DNA of 64,000 nt, from positions 841,543-905,542 of the forward strand of contig NC_136012.1 in NCBI RefSeq assembly GCF_048128805.1. Reading direction: 5' to 3'. Below are positions 1 to 10,150 of the stretch, piece after piece. Made by a program: the position numbers and the translations under genes. The stretch's first letter is position 1, and each line of letters opens with the position of its first letter. Under the pieces are notes generated by a model that worked only from the letters and a program-made list of their open reading frames with translations, was not told the DNA's origin and did no database searches. Source of the stretch: Centroberyx gerrardi. Taxonomy: Eukaryota; Chordata; Actinopteri; Beryciformes; Berycidae.

Positions 1-880
1 ATAAAAACATGTAGTTGGTAGGAAGACTATGAAGGCGAACAAACTATCTGTTAGGAAGGCTGATGTGAAAAGCTGGAGGGTACTAGTAGTATGAAGAGTA
101 GGAAGGCAGTGACAAGTAATAATGTTAAAAATGTACTAAAATGTATTAATACTAACAAGTAAAAAAGGTATGAAAATATGTTAAAGATATGTTGAAATGG
201 AGAAGAGTGAAATAAGCAGAACAGCTGCATGTGTAAGAGAGCAGCAGAGCAGCAGAAACTACTGTGAAAGAGACTGGAACACTAGTGTCAAACAAACGTT
301 AATATCTCAAAAAGTATACATCGCATCGCTTATATATTGACATTGTGAGTGAGAGCAGAAGCAGCTGAAGGGTTTGATGTATAATATGTGTATGTAGTAT
401 TAAAGTTGTGTGAACTGTCACAGTTTTAAAATGTGTGAATTTAGTAAAAAGTACAGCCTGTAAAGTCTGCTAGAGTGAATTGTGACATCACGCACTCTAG
501 CGTAGCTCCATAGGGTCCCATTATAAAGGTTGAAAAAAGTATAAAACGTAAACTGCGATTACTCAAAAAGTACAAAAGGTATGAAAAAGCTGAATTAAAG
601 TGATAAAGTACTAAAAGTGGTGACCCGTTTAAAGTTTGAATGGAGTTAATAGCTTAAAGTATGAAAGAGTAGTTAGAGTTCAAAGAGGGCATGGTTTTAA
701 CATTCCGCCCATAGACTTCCATTGTAAAAAAAAGTAGAAAAAAGTAGAATAGTTTAAAAAGTAGAATAGATATCAAAAAGTTGAATACACGCGCCTATGT
801 CCTAAACAAGCTGAACATTTTAAAGTTTGAACGGAGTTTCTAGCTAAAAGTATGAAGGAGTAGATAGGTGCCAAAAAAGT

Positions 881-1340
881 GTACGGATTAATAATAATAA
901 TAATAATAATAAATAGTGGGAATATTATACCTGTGATTGCTGAGTCAGCAATCACACAATAATAAATAGTGGGAATATTATACCTGTGATTGCTGAGTCA
1001 GCAATCACACAATAATAATAAATAGTGGGAATATTATACCTGTGATTGCTGAGTCAGCAATCACACAATAATAAATAGTGGGAATATTATACCTGTGATT
1101 GCTGAGTCAGCAATCACACAATAAATAGTGGGAATATTATACCTGTGATTGCTGAGTCAGCAATCACACAATAAATAGTGGGAATATTATACCTGTGATT
1201 GCTGAGTCAGCAATCACACAATAATAATAATAATAATAATAAATAGTGGGAATATTATACCTGTGATTGCTGAGTCAGCAATCACACAATAAATAGTGGG
1301 AATATTATACCTGTGATTGCTGAGTCAGCAATCACACAAC
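881..1340. repeat. Tandem hairpin array with T-MARE/AP-1 cores
   Basis: Eight units of about 45-60 bp, separated by variable AAT triplets, each carry the perfect 25-bp palindrome seen at 932-956 (arms TGTGATTGCTGA and its complement around one G). The centre, TGCTGAGTCAGCA, equals the textbook 13-bp TRE-type Maf recognition element and contains the AP-1 core TGAGTCA. Function is inference; the sequence identity is direct. Confidence 0.85.
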
Positions 1341-1515
1341 TAGAAAGGTGCATTTTCTGGAGAAAATGCGTGTGATTGCTGAGCGTGCAAACTGTGGCAC
1401 TGGTGCAGTTTAGTGTGGGTACAGCTCACCCTTTCTGTTGGCTGTCTGTGACTGGTCTATCACTCTCCTCTTTCCCTCTTTCTTATCCTATGGCTGTATC
1501 TATGTCACATATTTC

Positions 1516-1517
<2 letters not shown>

Positions 1518-1569
<52 letters not shown>

Positions 1570-1595
1570 CGGGTGGATGTGTACATACCAGCAGC

Positions 1596-1637
<42 letters not shown>
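1518..1637. repeat. (TG)n microsatellite, two blocks
   Basis: Long GT dinucleotide runs at about 1518-1565 and 1601-1637 are separated by a short unique segment. The overlapping open frames are only translations of the dinucleotide (Cys-Val on +, His-Thr on -). Confidence 0.95.
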
Positions 1638-1640
<3 letters not shown>

Positions 1641-2186
1641 ACGCCTGTTTTTGAACATGACTGTGGATCGTCTGTTCAAACTGAAACGGCTGAAGCAAAG
1701 TTTAATATGTGTATGTAATGTTAAAACTGTGAGAAATGTGGCAGTTTAAAACACTTCTGTGAAGGAGCTGTAATGAGTGTCAAAGTGATAAGTAATGATG
1801 TTAGAAATGTACTAAAATGTAAAAATAGTGAGAAGAAAAGGGTGAGCAAATGTGTAAAAGACACATTAAAATGGAGAAGAGTGAAATAAGCACAAGAGCT
1901 GCATGTGTAAGAGAGCAGCAGAGCAGCAGAAACTACTGTGAAAAAGAGTGGAAATGTACTAAAATATACTAAAATGTAACAATACTAAGAAGTAAAAAGG
2001 TATAAAAATATGCAGTTGGTAGGAAGAGTAGGAAGGCTTATGTGAAAAGCTGGAAGGTACTAGTAGTATGAAGAGTAGGAAGGCAGTGACAAGTAATAGT
2101 TAGAAATGTACTAAAATGTAACAGTACTAAGAAGTAAAAAGGTATAAAAATGTGTAGTTGGTAGGAAGACTATGAAGGCGAACAAA

Positions 2187-2227
2187 CTATCTGTCCTGAT
2201 GCCCTGGAGGGGCATCAGGACAGATAG
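2187..2227. repeat. Perfect 18-bp-arm hairpin insertion
   Basis: Arms CTATCTGTCCTGATGCCC and its exact complement surround the 5-base loop TGGAG. The paired copy of the macro-repeat (near position 40) has only the first seven arm bases, so most of this hairpin is an insertion or templated duplication specific to this copy. Confidence 0.85.
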
Positions 2228-3078
2228 TAGGAAGGCTGATGTGAAAAGCTGGAGGGTACTAGTAGTATGAAGAGTAGGAAGGCAGTGACAAGTAATAATG
2301 GTAGAAATGTACTAAAATGTACTAATACTAACAAGTAAAAAAGGTATGAAAATATGTAAAACACATGTTGAAATGGAGAAGAGTGAAATAAGCAGAAGAG
2401 CTGCATGTGTAAGAGAGCAGCAGTGCAGCAGAAACTACTGTGAAAAAGACTGGAACACTAGTGTCAAACAAACGTTAATATCTCAAAAACTATACATCGT
2501 ATCGCTTATATATTGACATTGTGAGTGAGAGCAGAAGTAGCTGAAGGGTTTGATGTATAATATGTGTATGTAGTATTAAAGTTGTGTGAACTGTCACAGT
2601 TTTAAAATGTGTGAATTTAGTAAAAAGTACAGCCTGTAAAGTCTGCTAGAGTGAGTTCTGACATCACGCACTCTAGCGTAGCTCCATAGGCTGCCATTAT
2701 AAAGGTTTAAAAAAGTATAAAACTTAAACTGTGATTACTCAAAAAGTACAAAAGGTATCAAAAAGCTGAATAAGACTGATAAAGTACTAAAAGTGGTGAC
2801 CCGTTTAAAGTTTGAATGGAGTTTCTAGCTTAAAGTATGAAAGAGTAGTTAGAGTTCAAAGAGGGCATGGTTTGAACATTCCGCCCATAGACTTCCATTG
2901 TAAAAAAAAGTAGAAAAAAGTAGAATGGTTTAAAAAGTATAAAAGATATCAAAAAGTTGAATACACGCCCGAATGTCCAAAACAAGCTGAAAGTTTTAAA
3001 GTTTGAACGGAGTTTCTAGCTAAAAGTATGAAGAAGTAGATAGGTGCCAAAAAAGTGTACGGAAGAAAAAGAATAATA

Positions 3079-3342
3079 ATAAAGAGCGAGAATATTATAC
3101 CTGTGATTGCTGGGGCAGCAATCACACAATAAAGAGCGAGAATATTATACCTGTGATTGCTGGGGCAGCAATCACACAATAATAATAATAATAATAATAA
3201 TAAAGAGCGAGAATATTATACCTGTGATTGCTGGGGCAGCAATCACACAAATAGTGGGAATATTATACCTGTGATTGCTGAGTCAGCAATCACACAAATA
3301 GTGGGAATATTATACCTGTGATTGCTGGGGCAGCAATCACAC
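3079..3342. repeat. Second hairpin array (GGGG-loop variant)
   Basis: Five units related to the 881-1340 array. Four carry TGCTGGGGCAGCA and one (about 3280) carries TGCTGAGTCAGCA. The stems (TGTGATTGCTG and its complement) are unchanged while the loop differs, so the stem is better conserved than the AP-1 core. Confidence 0.85.
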
Positions 3343-3540
3343 AATAAGTAAGAAGACTAACAATAGTTTGCTTGCTGAAGCAAGCACACTAATAAGTAAG
3401 AAGAATAACAATAGTTTGCTTGCTGAAGCAAGCACACTAATAAGTAAGAAGAATAACAATAGTTTGCTTGCTGAAGCAAGCACACTAAAAATAATAATAA
3501 GTATGCAAGATAGTAAGAGTGTGCCCTGCCTACGGCAAGC
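3343..3540. repeat. Third hairpin array (GCTTGC stem)
   Basis: Three near-identical units of about 48 bp ('aataagtaagaagaataac' plus a hairpin) contain TTGCTTGC-TGAA-GCAAGCA stem-loops, followed by a degenerate unit near 3530. The long minus-strand open frame here is repeat translation and is not treated as a gene. Confidence 0.8.
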
Positions 3541-3610
3541 ACACTAATTATAACAGATGATATAGTGAAAATTAAGACTTGACAAGAAAGTCTTTGGCGC
3601 TTAGACTCTA

Positions 3611-3647
3611 CACCACCACCACCAGCACCACCTGGTGGTGGTGGTGG
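3611..3647. repeat. CCA/TGG imperfect palindrome
   Basis: A run of CCA triplets is followed by CACCAC and then TGG triplets, giving a hairpin with arms of about 13 bp. It could fold strongly as single-stranded DNA or RNA. No function is inferred. Confidence 0.7.
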
Positions 3648-4650
3648 CTGATGACTCTGCTGAGACTGATAGGCTGGTGAGGCTGATGAGTGAAGAAGCT
3701 GATGAATCTGCGAAGACTGGGCGGTGACGGGGAGGTGGAGGGGTGCGCATAACAGCAGCATGAACGGACTAAAGCGGAGAGAGAGAAACATATTTAAAAA
3801 GACAGCAGCAAGATGATAGGCTAACAATGGAGGTGTGTCACTGTGCTATTGGATAGATGTGACCAGCTGATGTGAACAGCTGATATCTCAATTGACGCCC
3901 CGGGAAAAGACAGCAAGGAAATAATGAGTGAGCATGCGAGAGAGATGTGAATGGCAGGATGGTATGAGAAGTAAAACTACAGTCTAAGCATGCAAAAGAT
4001 AGTTTTCCAGACTGAACCTTCGCTAAAGTTCCATATAAACCATCAACATACAATGGTGAGAAATAAACAAAATCTTCAATAAAATAGTTCTCCCCATGAC
4101 GTGGTAAGTAATGGTATTGCCCAGGCCATGGCTCCTGGCATCTTAAACCCACAGCTGCAGTTAACGCATCTTTTGCCCAGCCACGGACCAGACACCACTC
4201 AACAGCACCGGTAACTCAAAGAAATTATAATTAGAACAATGAAACAAACTGAAAGAGAGGTAATATAAATCATACAATGTTAACTAAAATGTGCGCGCTA
4301 CAAATCAGAAAACATGTACTGTGTATTTGCTAATAAAGTTGTGAGTATGCTATATAAAACAAAAGCCATGTGTCGAGTCATTTATTTGTTTGCTTGTATG
4401 TGTATGTGCATTATGACTGTAAAAAGTGCAAAATGTAATGACTAAATGAAACAAAAGTAAATTAACCAAAAGGTGAGTAGAGTGTAGGAGTGTTCACCGA
4501 CATTCAATGTGTGGCTGTAGATGCGGCCATCACAGTGCCATTACTAGCGTCCCAAAGACTTCTATACAAAACGACCTACCAAGCTGTGAATTTTTGTGTG
4601 CTGTTTCTAAACTGCGGCTCCATGGTGGCTTAAACTTTCACCCCTCCTCC

Positions 4651-4860
4651 TAGGCCTTAGTATCGCATAGATGTTACCATCAAAGTTCCAATAAAGTCTT
4701 TCGTTTTCCCAAAAGCTTTTGGGAGCTGAGAGCCAAAGATAGCTAGCTCGCTGATGTTGATTCTACGCTGCTGCACACAGCAAGCTAGCATTAGTTTTAG
4801 CTCCCAGCTTCCGACTGCATTGGAACTTTGATGGTACCGTCTACATGATACTAAGGCCTA
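4651..4860. mobile_element. MITE with ~42-bp terminal inverted repeats
   Basis: The 210-bp segment starts TAGGCCTTAGTATC and ends GATACTAAGGCCTA. The inverted match extends about 42 bp inward to CCATCAAAGTTCCAAT and its complement with a few mismatches. It has no coding capacity, so it is a non-autonomous DNA element. No convincing target duplication is visible. Flanking 3660-4650 and 4861-5170 hold AT-rich sequence in which I see nothing else. Confidence 0.75.
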
Positions 4861-5177
4861 TTTCGAATTGTAAAAAAATTGGCATTGAAAAACAGGATAT
4901 TGGCATTGAGAACAAAAAATGAACAAAAAAAAAACTTTCATTGAAAATAGTATTTATTGGAATTGAAAAAAAACAATCTTGGCATTGAAAAAATGTATTG
5001 AAAAATAAAATCATCAAAAAATAAAAAACTTTTGTTCAAAGTTGTTTTTTTTTTTCAATGACAGTTTTCTTGTCACTCTTGTTTTCAGCGGAGGAGCGTG
5101 ATTTGCATCTAATCTGCATATTTTGGGAAGAATGCTGGCTGCTGGGAACTGACGAGAAGAAAAAGACTCAATGGACC

Positions 5178-5590
5178 TAACCAGCAGACCAGTGAGATCT
5201 TTTGGATCCTCGCCACGTTATAGTTTGTCATTGTAATTTTGTGGTCAATATCTATTCTATTTTATTAGGCCTATGTTTTATTTTATACGATGGTGGGTCG
5301 CTTATGTATGAACGGTGAACTTATGTGGATAGAGAGACTAATAGATCCCACCAGCAGACCATTGTGGCTTCCTTGATTTTGACCACGTTATAGTTTTAAC
5401 ACGTATGTAGTATGTGTTGGAATTTTATTTTATCTCATTTACTAAATCTATCCTAGTCATGATGGGTCGCCTACTGGAATAGAAATAGTTTTTGCCAGCA
5501 ATTTTATTTATTTTTTTTGACTTCATTCACTTAGAAATTTGACGATAAGAGGGAGTACTTATTATTTTTAACATTGGACTTATTTAGAGT
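5178..5590 (+). repeat. Imperfect direct duplication upstream of the LINE
   Basis: Two related segments (about 5178-5310 and 5335-5480) share 'ccagcagacca' followed by 'ccacgttatagttt' and 'gatg(g)tgggtcgc'. The position just upstream of an L1 ORF2 start suggests remains of the element's 5' or inter-ORF region; this is inference. Confidence 0.45.
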
Positions 5591-5599
5591 AGCTAAGAT

Positions 5600-7260
5600 T
5601 CTTTCTCTATGATTACTTGCCATCTCAAGACTGGCGCCCTCTATCTACAGGAGGCTATCCCTTGATCTACCAACGGGATCAAGCACAGGAGTGGAATAGA
5701 ATCCCTCCTCTTCTTGGAGGGCAAATGTTACGGTTATATTTGTTTATGTTCCAACTGCCAAATGTTCAGGCAATGTTTGTGGGGTTACTGTTTCATGACC
5801 TTGTGTGTCTACACTGACAATGCAACTCAATAGTGTAAAGTTGGTGTCCTTAAATGTAAACGGACTGAGCAACCCGATTAAAAAGAGGTCAAGTTTTGGC
5901 TAAATTGAAGAAAGAAAAGGCCCAAGTGATATATTTACAAGGAACACACCTTTCCCAACAAGAGCATGACAAACTTAAAACATTTGGGTATAAAAATACA
6001 TTCTCCAGCTCTTTTACAGTAATAACGATATTCAAAAAGATATCAGGAGATGGTCTACATTTACACTGGACTTCAATTCAAGAATTGAAGTGATAAAAAT
6101 GAATGTACTGCCAAGGCTGTTGTATTTCAATCTATCCCAGTTATGATTCCAGAAAAACAATATATAGCCTGGGATAAATTGATATCCAGGTTTATTTGGG
6201 CTGGCAAAAAACCAAGGGTCAGATATAAAACACTTCAATTGAGTAAAGACAAGGGAAGAATGTCTTTGTCAAACCTGAGAGAATACTTCTATGTAGCCTT
6301 GTGCACACTTATTGCAGATGGAGAACTTAAGAGTTTTGAAGAACTGAAGAAGGAATTTGGTCTTGAAAACAAAGATTTATTTAGGTATTTACAAGTCAGG
6401 GATTACTACGCAGATAAAAACTGAGCTATCTAAGGAGGGTAATACTGTGATTGATGTATTAAGTAAAGCATACACATAGATTCATTCAAGAATTATTTCA
6501 AAACTGTATCAGGGTTTACAGAATCACAGAGGTAACACTGCCCTATACATAAAGGAAAAATGGGAATCAGAACTGAATATAGAATTATCAGAGGATGATT
6601 GGCATTCTATGTGCGTAACGCCGCATACTACAACCAACTCGAAAAAATTGAGAGAATTTGGTTGGAAAAACATAATTATTTTTTTTATTACACCCCACAT
6701 TAAAAGCAAACAGCTCTTGACACAACAGCAATGCTGGAGACTGTGTGGGCACATGGATGCTAATCACTCTCATGTATTTTGGACATGTGAAAAGATCAAG
6801 GTTTTCTGGGATAAGATATGCTCTGCTTTGAGAAAGATCTTGGGATATGAAGTCTCCAGCGACTGTAAGGTACGATACCTTGGTGTAATATCAGAGGATG
6901 TGGTATTAAAATGTGACTGGCACCTTTGTAAGATATTACTTGTTGCTGGCAAGAAAGCAATCACCAGAAACTGGTACAAAACTGAAGCCCCTGGACATGA
7001 ACAATGGATGGACATTGTAAGGGAAATATTTGTAATGGAAAAACTAACATTGACTAAGGAAGATGTATTCCATAGAAAATGGGATAAATGGACGACCTAC
7101 ATCACAAACAAAGAGGACCCCGCCAACTCTATTAATAAAAATGGTTGAAATGTAGAACAATGCACTAGATATTTCTGAAATATGAACCCCACACTGTTTA
7201 TTGTTGTTTGTTAACTTTTGTATGATGCAATTTCCAATAAAAAATAAACAATCTAAACAA
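5600..7260 (+). mobile_element. L1-type LINE, internally deleted
   Basis: The plus strand encodes broken ORF2 pieces. Near 5830-6015 is the endonuclease N-terminus (VSLNVNGLSNPIK, then KAQVIYLQGTHLSQQEHDKL after a frameshift). At about 6055-6290 the protein jumps to the post-RT region ([10 protein letters not shown]..., WDKLISRFIWAGKKPRV), so the whole reverse transcriptase is missing. A second jump leads to 6300-7147, the C-terminal domain (SHVFWTCEKIKVFWDKI, EDVFHRKWDKWTTYI). The 3' end has an AATAAAAAATAAA-like tail near 7240. Stops, frameshifts and deletions make it non-functional. The L1 clade assignment rests on the ORF2 motifs. Confidence 0.85.
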
Positions 7261-10150
7261 TTAACAACCTTACAAATAAGTAGGCCTATATATACACAAT
7301 CTGACTATACCTCATAGAGCAAAAGTAGTCTATAAGCTGCGCGACCTTCATTCCATCTTTGTAAAGATTATGTTTCGGACATTTTTACTTTATTTAGCAG
7401 TATTGACTGAAGAGAGAATACAGAATCTGTGCCTTAGCTCTGATACTACACAAGTAATGATAGATCAACCAGGATTGCAATGTACAAACCAACACCCACT
7501 TGGGTTCAGTCATGGCATTCTTGCATTGGATTCCCATACAAACTAAATGCATACAAATCTATCTGCCTCCAGGTCGTTAACAATCACGGGGCAATCATTA
7601 ACAATCACGGGGCTGTGATTATCTTCGGCACATAGGTCGTAGATATACAGTACAACAGCACTCCCTCTCGTGTGATATTGCTTAATCAAATATCAGCCAG
7701 TCAGTGTCGTCCACCTCTGATATGATGGAAGTTCCTCCCTGATCGCAGCTACAGAAAAACAGACTGACATGAAATTGCATTTTCTTTGCACATTTAATTT
7801 TTTGTAAATTATTTCTTCCTTTAAAGGCTGTAATGTATCCCAGAGTTTCCACTACAATTAAATAGGTGTGGCGGGTCACCCTGCCTTAAAGAGCTGCTAA
7901 CACTACAAGAATTTCAGTGGAGAGTTGGTCTAAATGCTGTTTCAGAGGCTTTTCCACTCTGCCAAGAATAAAATTCTGGGGGGAAACACTGAATACTTTT
8001 TACATTCTTGCCTCTGAACTATTTCACTGTAATAGGAAAGGAAGGAGGGGTTAGTGTTGGGAGGAAAAGAGGACTGATCTGATTGCTACTGGTAGATGCT
8101 GCCTCCTTTTGATAGATACTTATCTTTACACTTTGTTCTGTGCCATTTTCTCATGAAGTGCCAAATGCTATAAGTTTGATCCAACATTAGAATAATAAGT
8201 ACACACAAGCAAGGATGGAACATATTTCACTTTGGTCTAACTATTTCAAGTTTTTAACACACATTCACTTACATATGTGTTCTGACTGAATACCGGCTGT
8301 CCCTGGGTATCTTTAGTAATGTTACTGTACATGTGCATACTAGAAAACTGCAAATTCTACTTGTACAACATCAACTAAAGTATAGTGACTGAGCACTCTG
8401 ATTTCACAGCATTTCAGTGGCCTGTAATGAGGTTTGGTACTCAAGGACACATACAATTGGGTAAAAACATAAAGTTGTACCAAGGTGAATTGCAAAATTT
8501 TGAATTCAATTCAATCATTCAATTTCTGACTACTGAGGATGATTTTGCGCTAGTTCTCAGGAAAACACTAATATCAGGTTAATATATACAGGTCTGCATA
8601 CAAACATTGTTTTATATTTGAATAAACCAGGGCACTGAGATTTGATTTCAACTGTACTCCTGAGTTACTGTGGAGTGTCGGTACTTAGTAATGTATGACA
8701 AGATGCAACTGTATTCATTCATGGAAGGTTGACTAAGCACAATGATCTTTTTCAGCAACACCCTATTACACAGTGTTATACACATTCACACGGTCCAACT
8801 ACCTACCTATCCACTGGATTAGATGGGGGTTAGTGGTTCACTGTAAGGGAACCCTGATCGACTAGGTTGAGACAGACTGTTTGTGCTTTCCTTTGCCTGG
8901 AGATTTTGTGATTCACACAAGTTGTCCATCTCTGATTGGGTGGAGGGTAGGTTTGCTGGTCAGACAGTTGTAATACATAGCGCCTGCCTTACCGGTGGAC
9001 AGAAGTGTCTTTTTGTATGAGAATAGGGGTTAATATAGAGTTCTCTGCCTTGTATATTGCAAGAAGAGACTGATATTCTGCAGGAGTGCACAAACGTAGA
9101 ACTACAGAAACCAAGGGAAGAGCATTTCAAAAGTCTCTGGAGGTGAAGTGAGAGTAGTCTGAGATATTGCCAACAGTCCAGGGCAAATACTGAGTCCATT
9201 GATTAACTCTGTGTAACTCTAGTCCACAGCGTGTCCCACAGTGAGTCAAGGGAAAAGTGGCAAAGAGTTATAGGACTGAGAAGTACTCAAAGCTCTAGGT
9301 AGTGCAGTAAACACAGCCTCGTCTATTAAGACAGACAGGTCCACAGACTCTTCCTGCCTCGTGTGTTTAGCTTTTCAAGAAACTTGTTTATCTCTAGAGT
9401 TTGAGGTAAGATTTAGTGGACAGACATAATGCGTAGCATCCGCTTTACAGTAAGCTGAGACAAGTTCACAAGTCATGAAAACCTCAGTTCTAGAAGAAGT
9501 GGGGTATCCAGGTGTGCAATGCCTCGTAACGTTTTCCCAACGCTGGTCCTGCTGCTGTTCCTATCTCTGTTTGGGGCGTCCTGAGGCTGCCTGGAGGAAC
9601 CTGCCTTGGCCTACCGGTACACCGGAGCTGTCTGCAGGCTCACCCACCCTGCTGCTGTTGTCTGTGAGTGGGATTTTGACCCTTTCTTTTCTTGCTTCCT
9701 TCCAAGGATTTGCTTTTACTTGTTTGTTCATTGGTTCAATTATCCGTCCACCCATTCATTTGATTCATTAATTCAGTCATTCACTTTTGTTCAAAGACCT
9801 TCCCTGCTGCTGTGAGATGGATTTCACTTATTTTTTCTTTATTTGGTTGCTGCTTCCTTCTTTCTTTTTTCCCTTCCCTTTTTCCTTCCTCTGTTCCTAC
9901 CACAACTGCTTAGCAGTGCTACATGTAGCATTTTTAAACATCAATATATCATTGTCAGATTTATTTTGACGCCTTGGTATAATTACCATAAACAAAAATT
10001 AGCAGCTGGTCGAGATGATTGGTAGCGTCTAGTATCTCACTCTAGTGGTATTGTTAGTGCTATTGTTTCTCAAAATTAAGACTATATTTCCCATAAACCC
10101 TGTTGCTTCCTGTCCTGATCCATCCAGGATCTTTGCTTCTTCAGTCAAAG
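7261..10150. other. Intergenic, no gene recognised
   Basis: Only short open frames without recognisable domains occur. A segment at about 7925-8005 (ctaaatgctgtttcag ... ggaaacactg) resembles 50665-50740 inside an SPDL1 intron, so it is a dispersed fish repeat of unknown class. I see nothing else supportable. Confidence 0.6.

Larger units (their letters stand above)
1..3080. repeat. Duplicated ~2.1-kb macro-repeat, AT/purine-rich
   Basis: Two long direct copies are visible, about 33-880 and 2172-3060 (offset about 2.14 kb). They share the landmarks 'gaaggcgaacaaactatc', the AGCAGCAGAG run and 'cactctagcgtagctcc'. A shorter third copy occupies about 1660-2150. Each full copy ends in AAT triplets followed by a hairpin array. 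No credible coding sequence occurs; predicted peptides are short and low-complexity. It looks like a complex satellite or segmental tandem duplication. The family is unknown to me. Confidence 0.75.

Noticed and set aside
881-1340. CRISPR-like array of palindromic repeats
   Set aside because: Units are adjacent with only AAT-type filler and no unique spacers. The host is a vertebrate genome and no cas genes exist.
1376-1749. Cys-Val / His-Thr rich peptides
   Set aside because: Translations of a (TG)n microsatellite.
3357-3827. 156-codon minus-strand frame with poly-Pro/Gly
   Set aside because: It covers the hairpin array and CCA/TGG palindrome, has a repeated LLQQANYCYSSYLLVC segment from the tandem units, and shows no domain.
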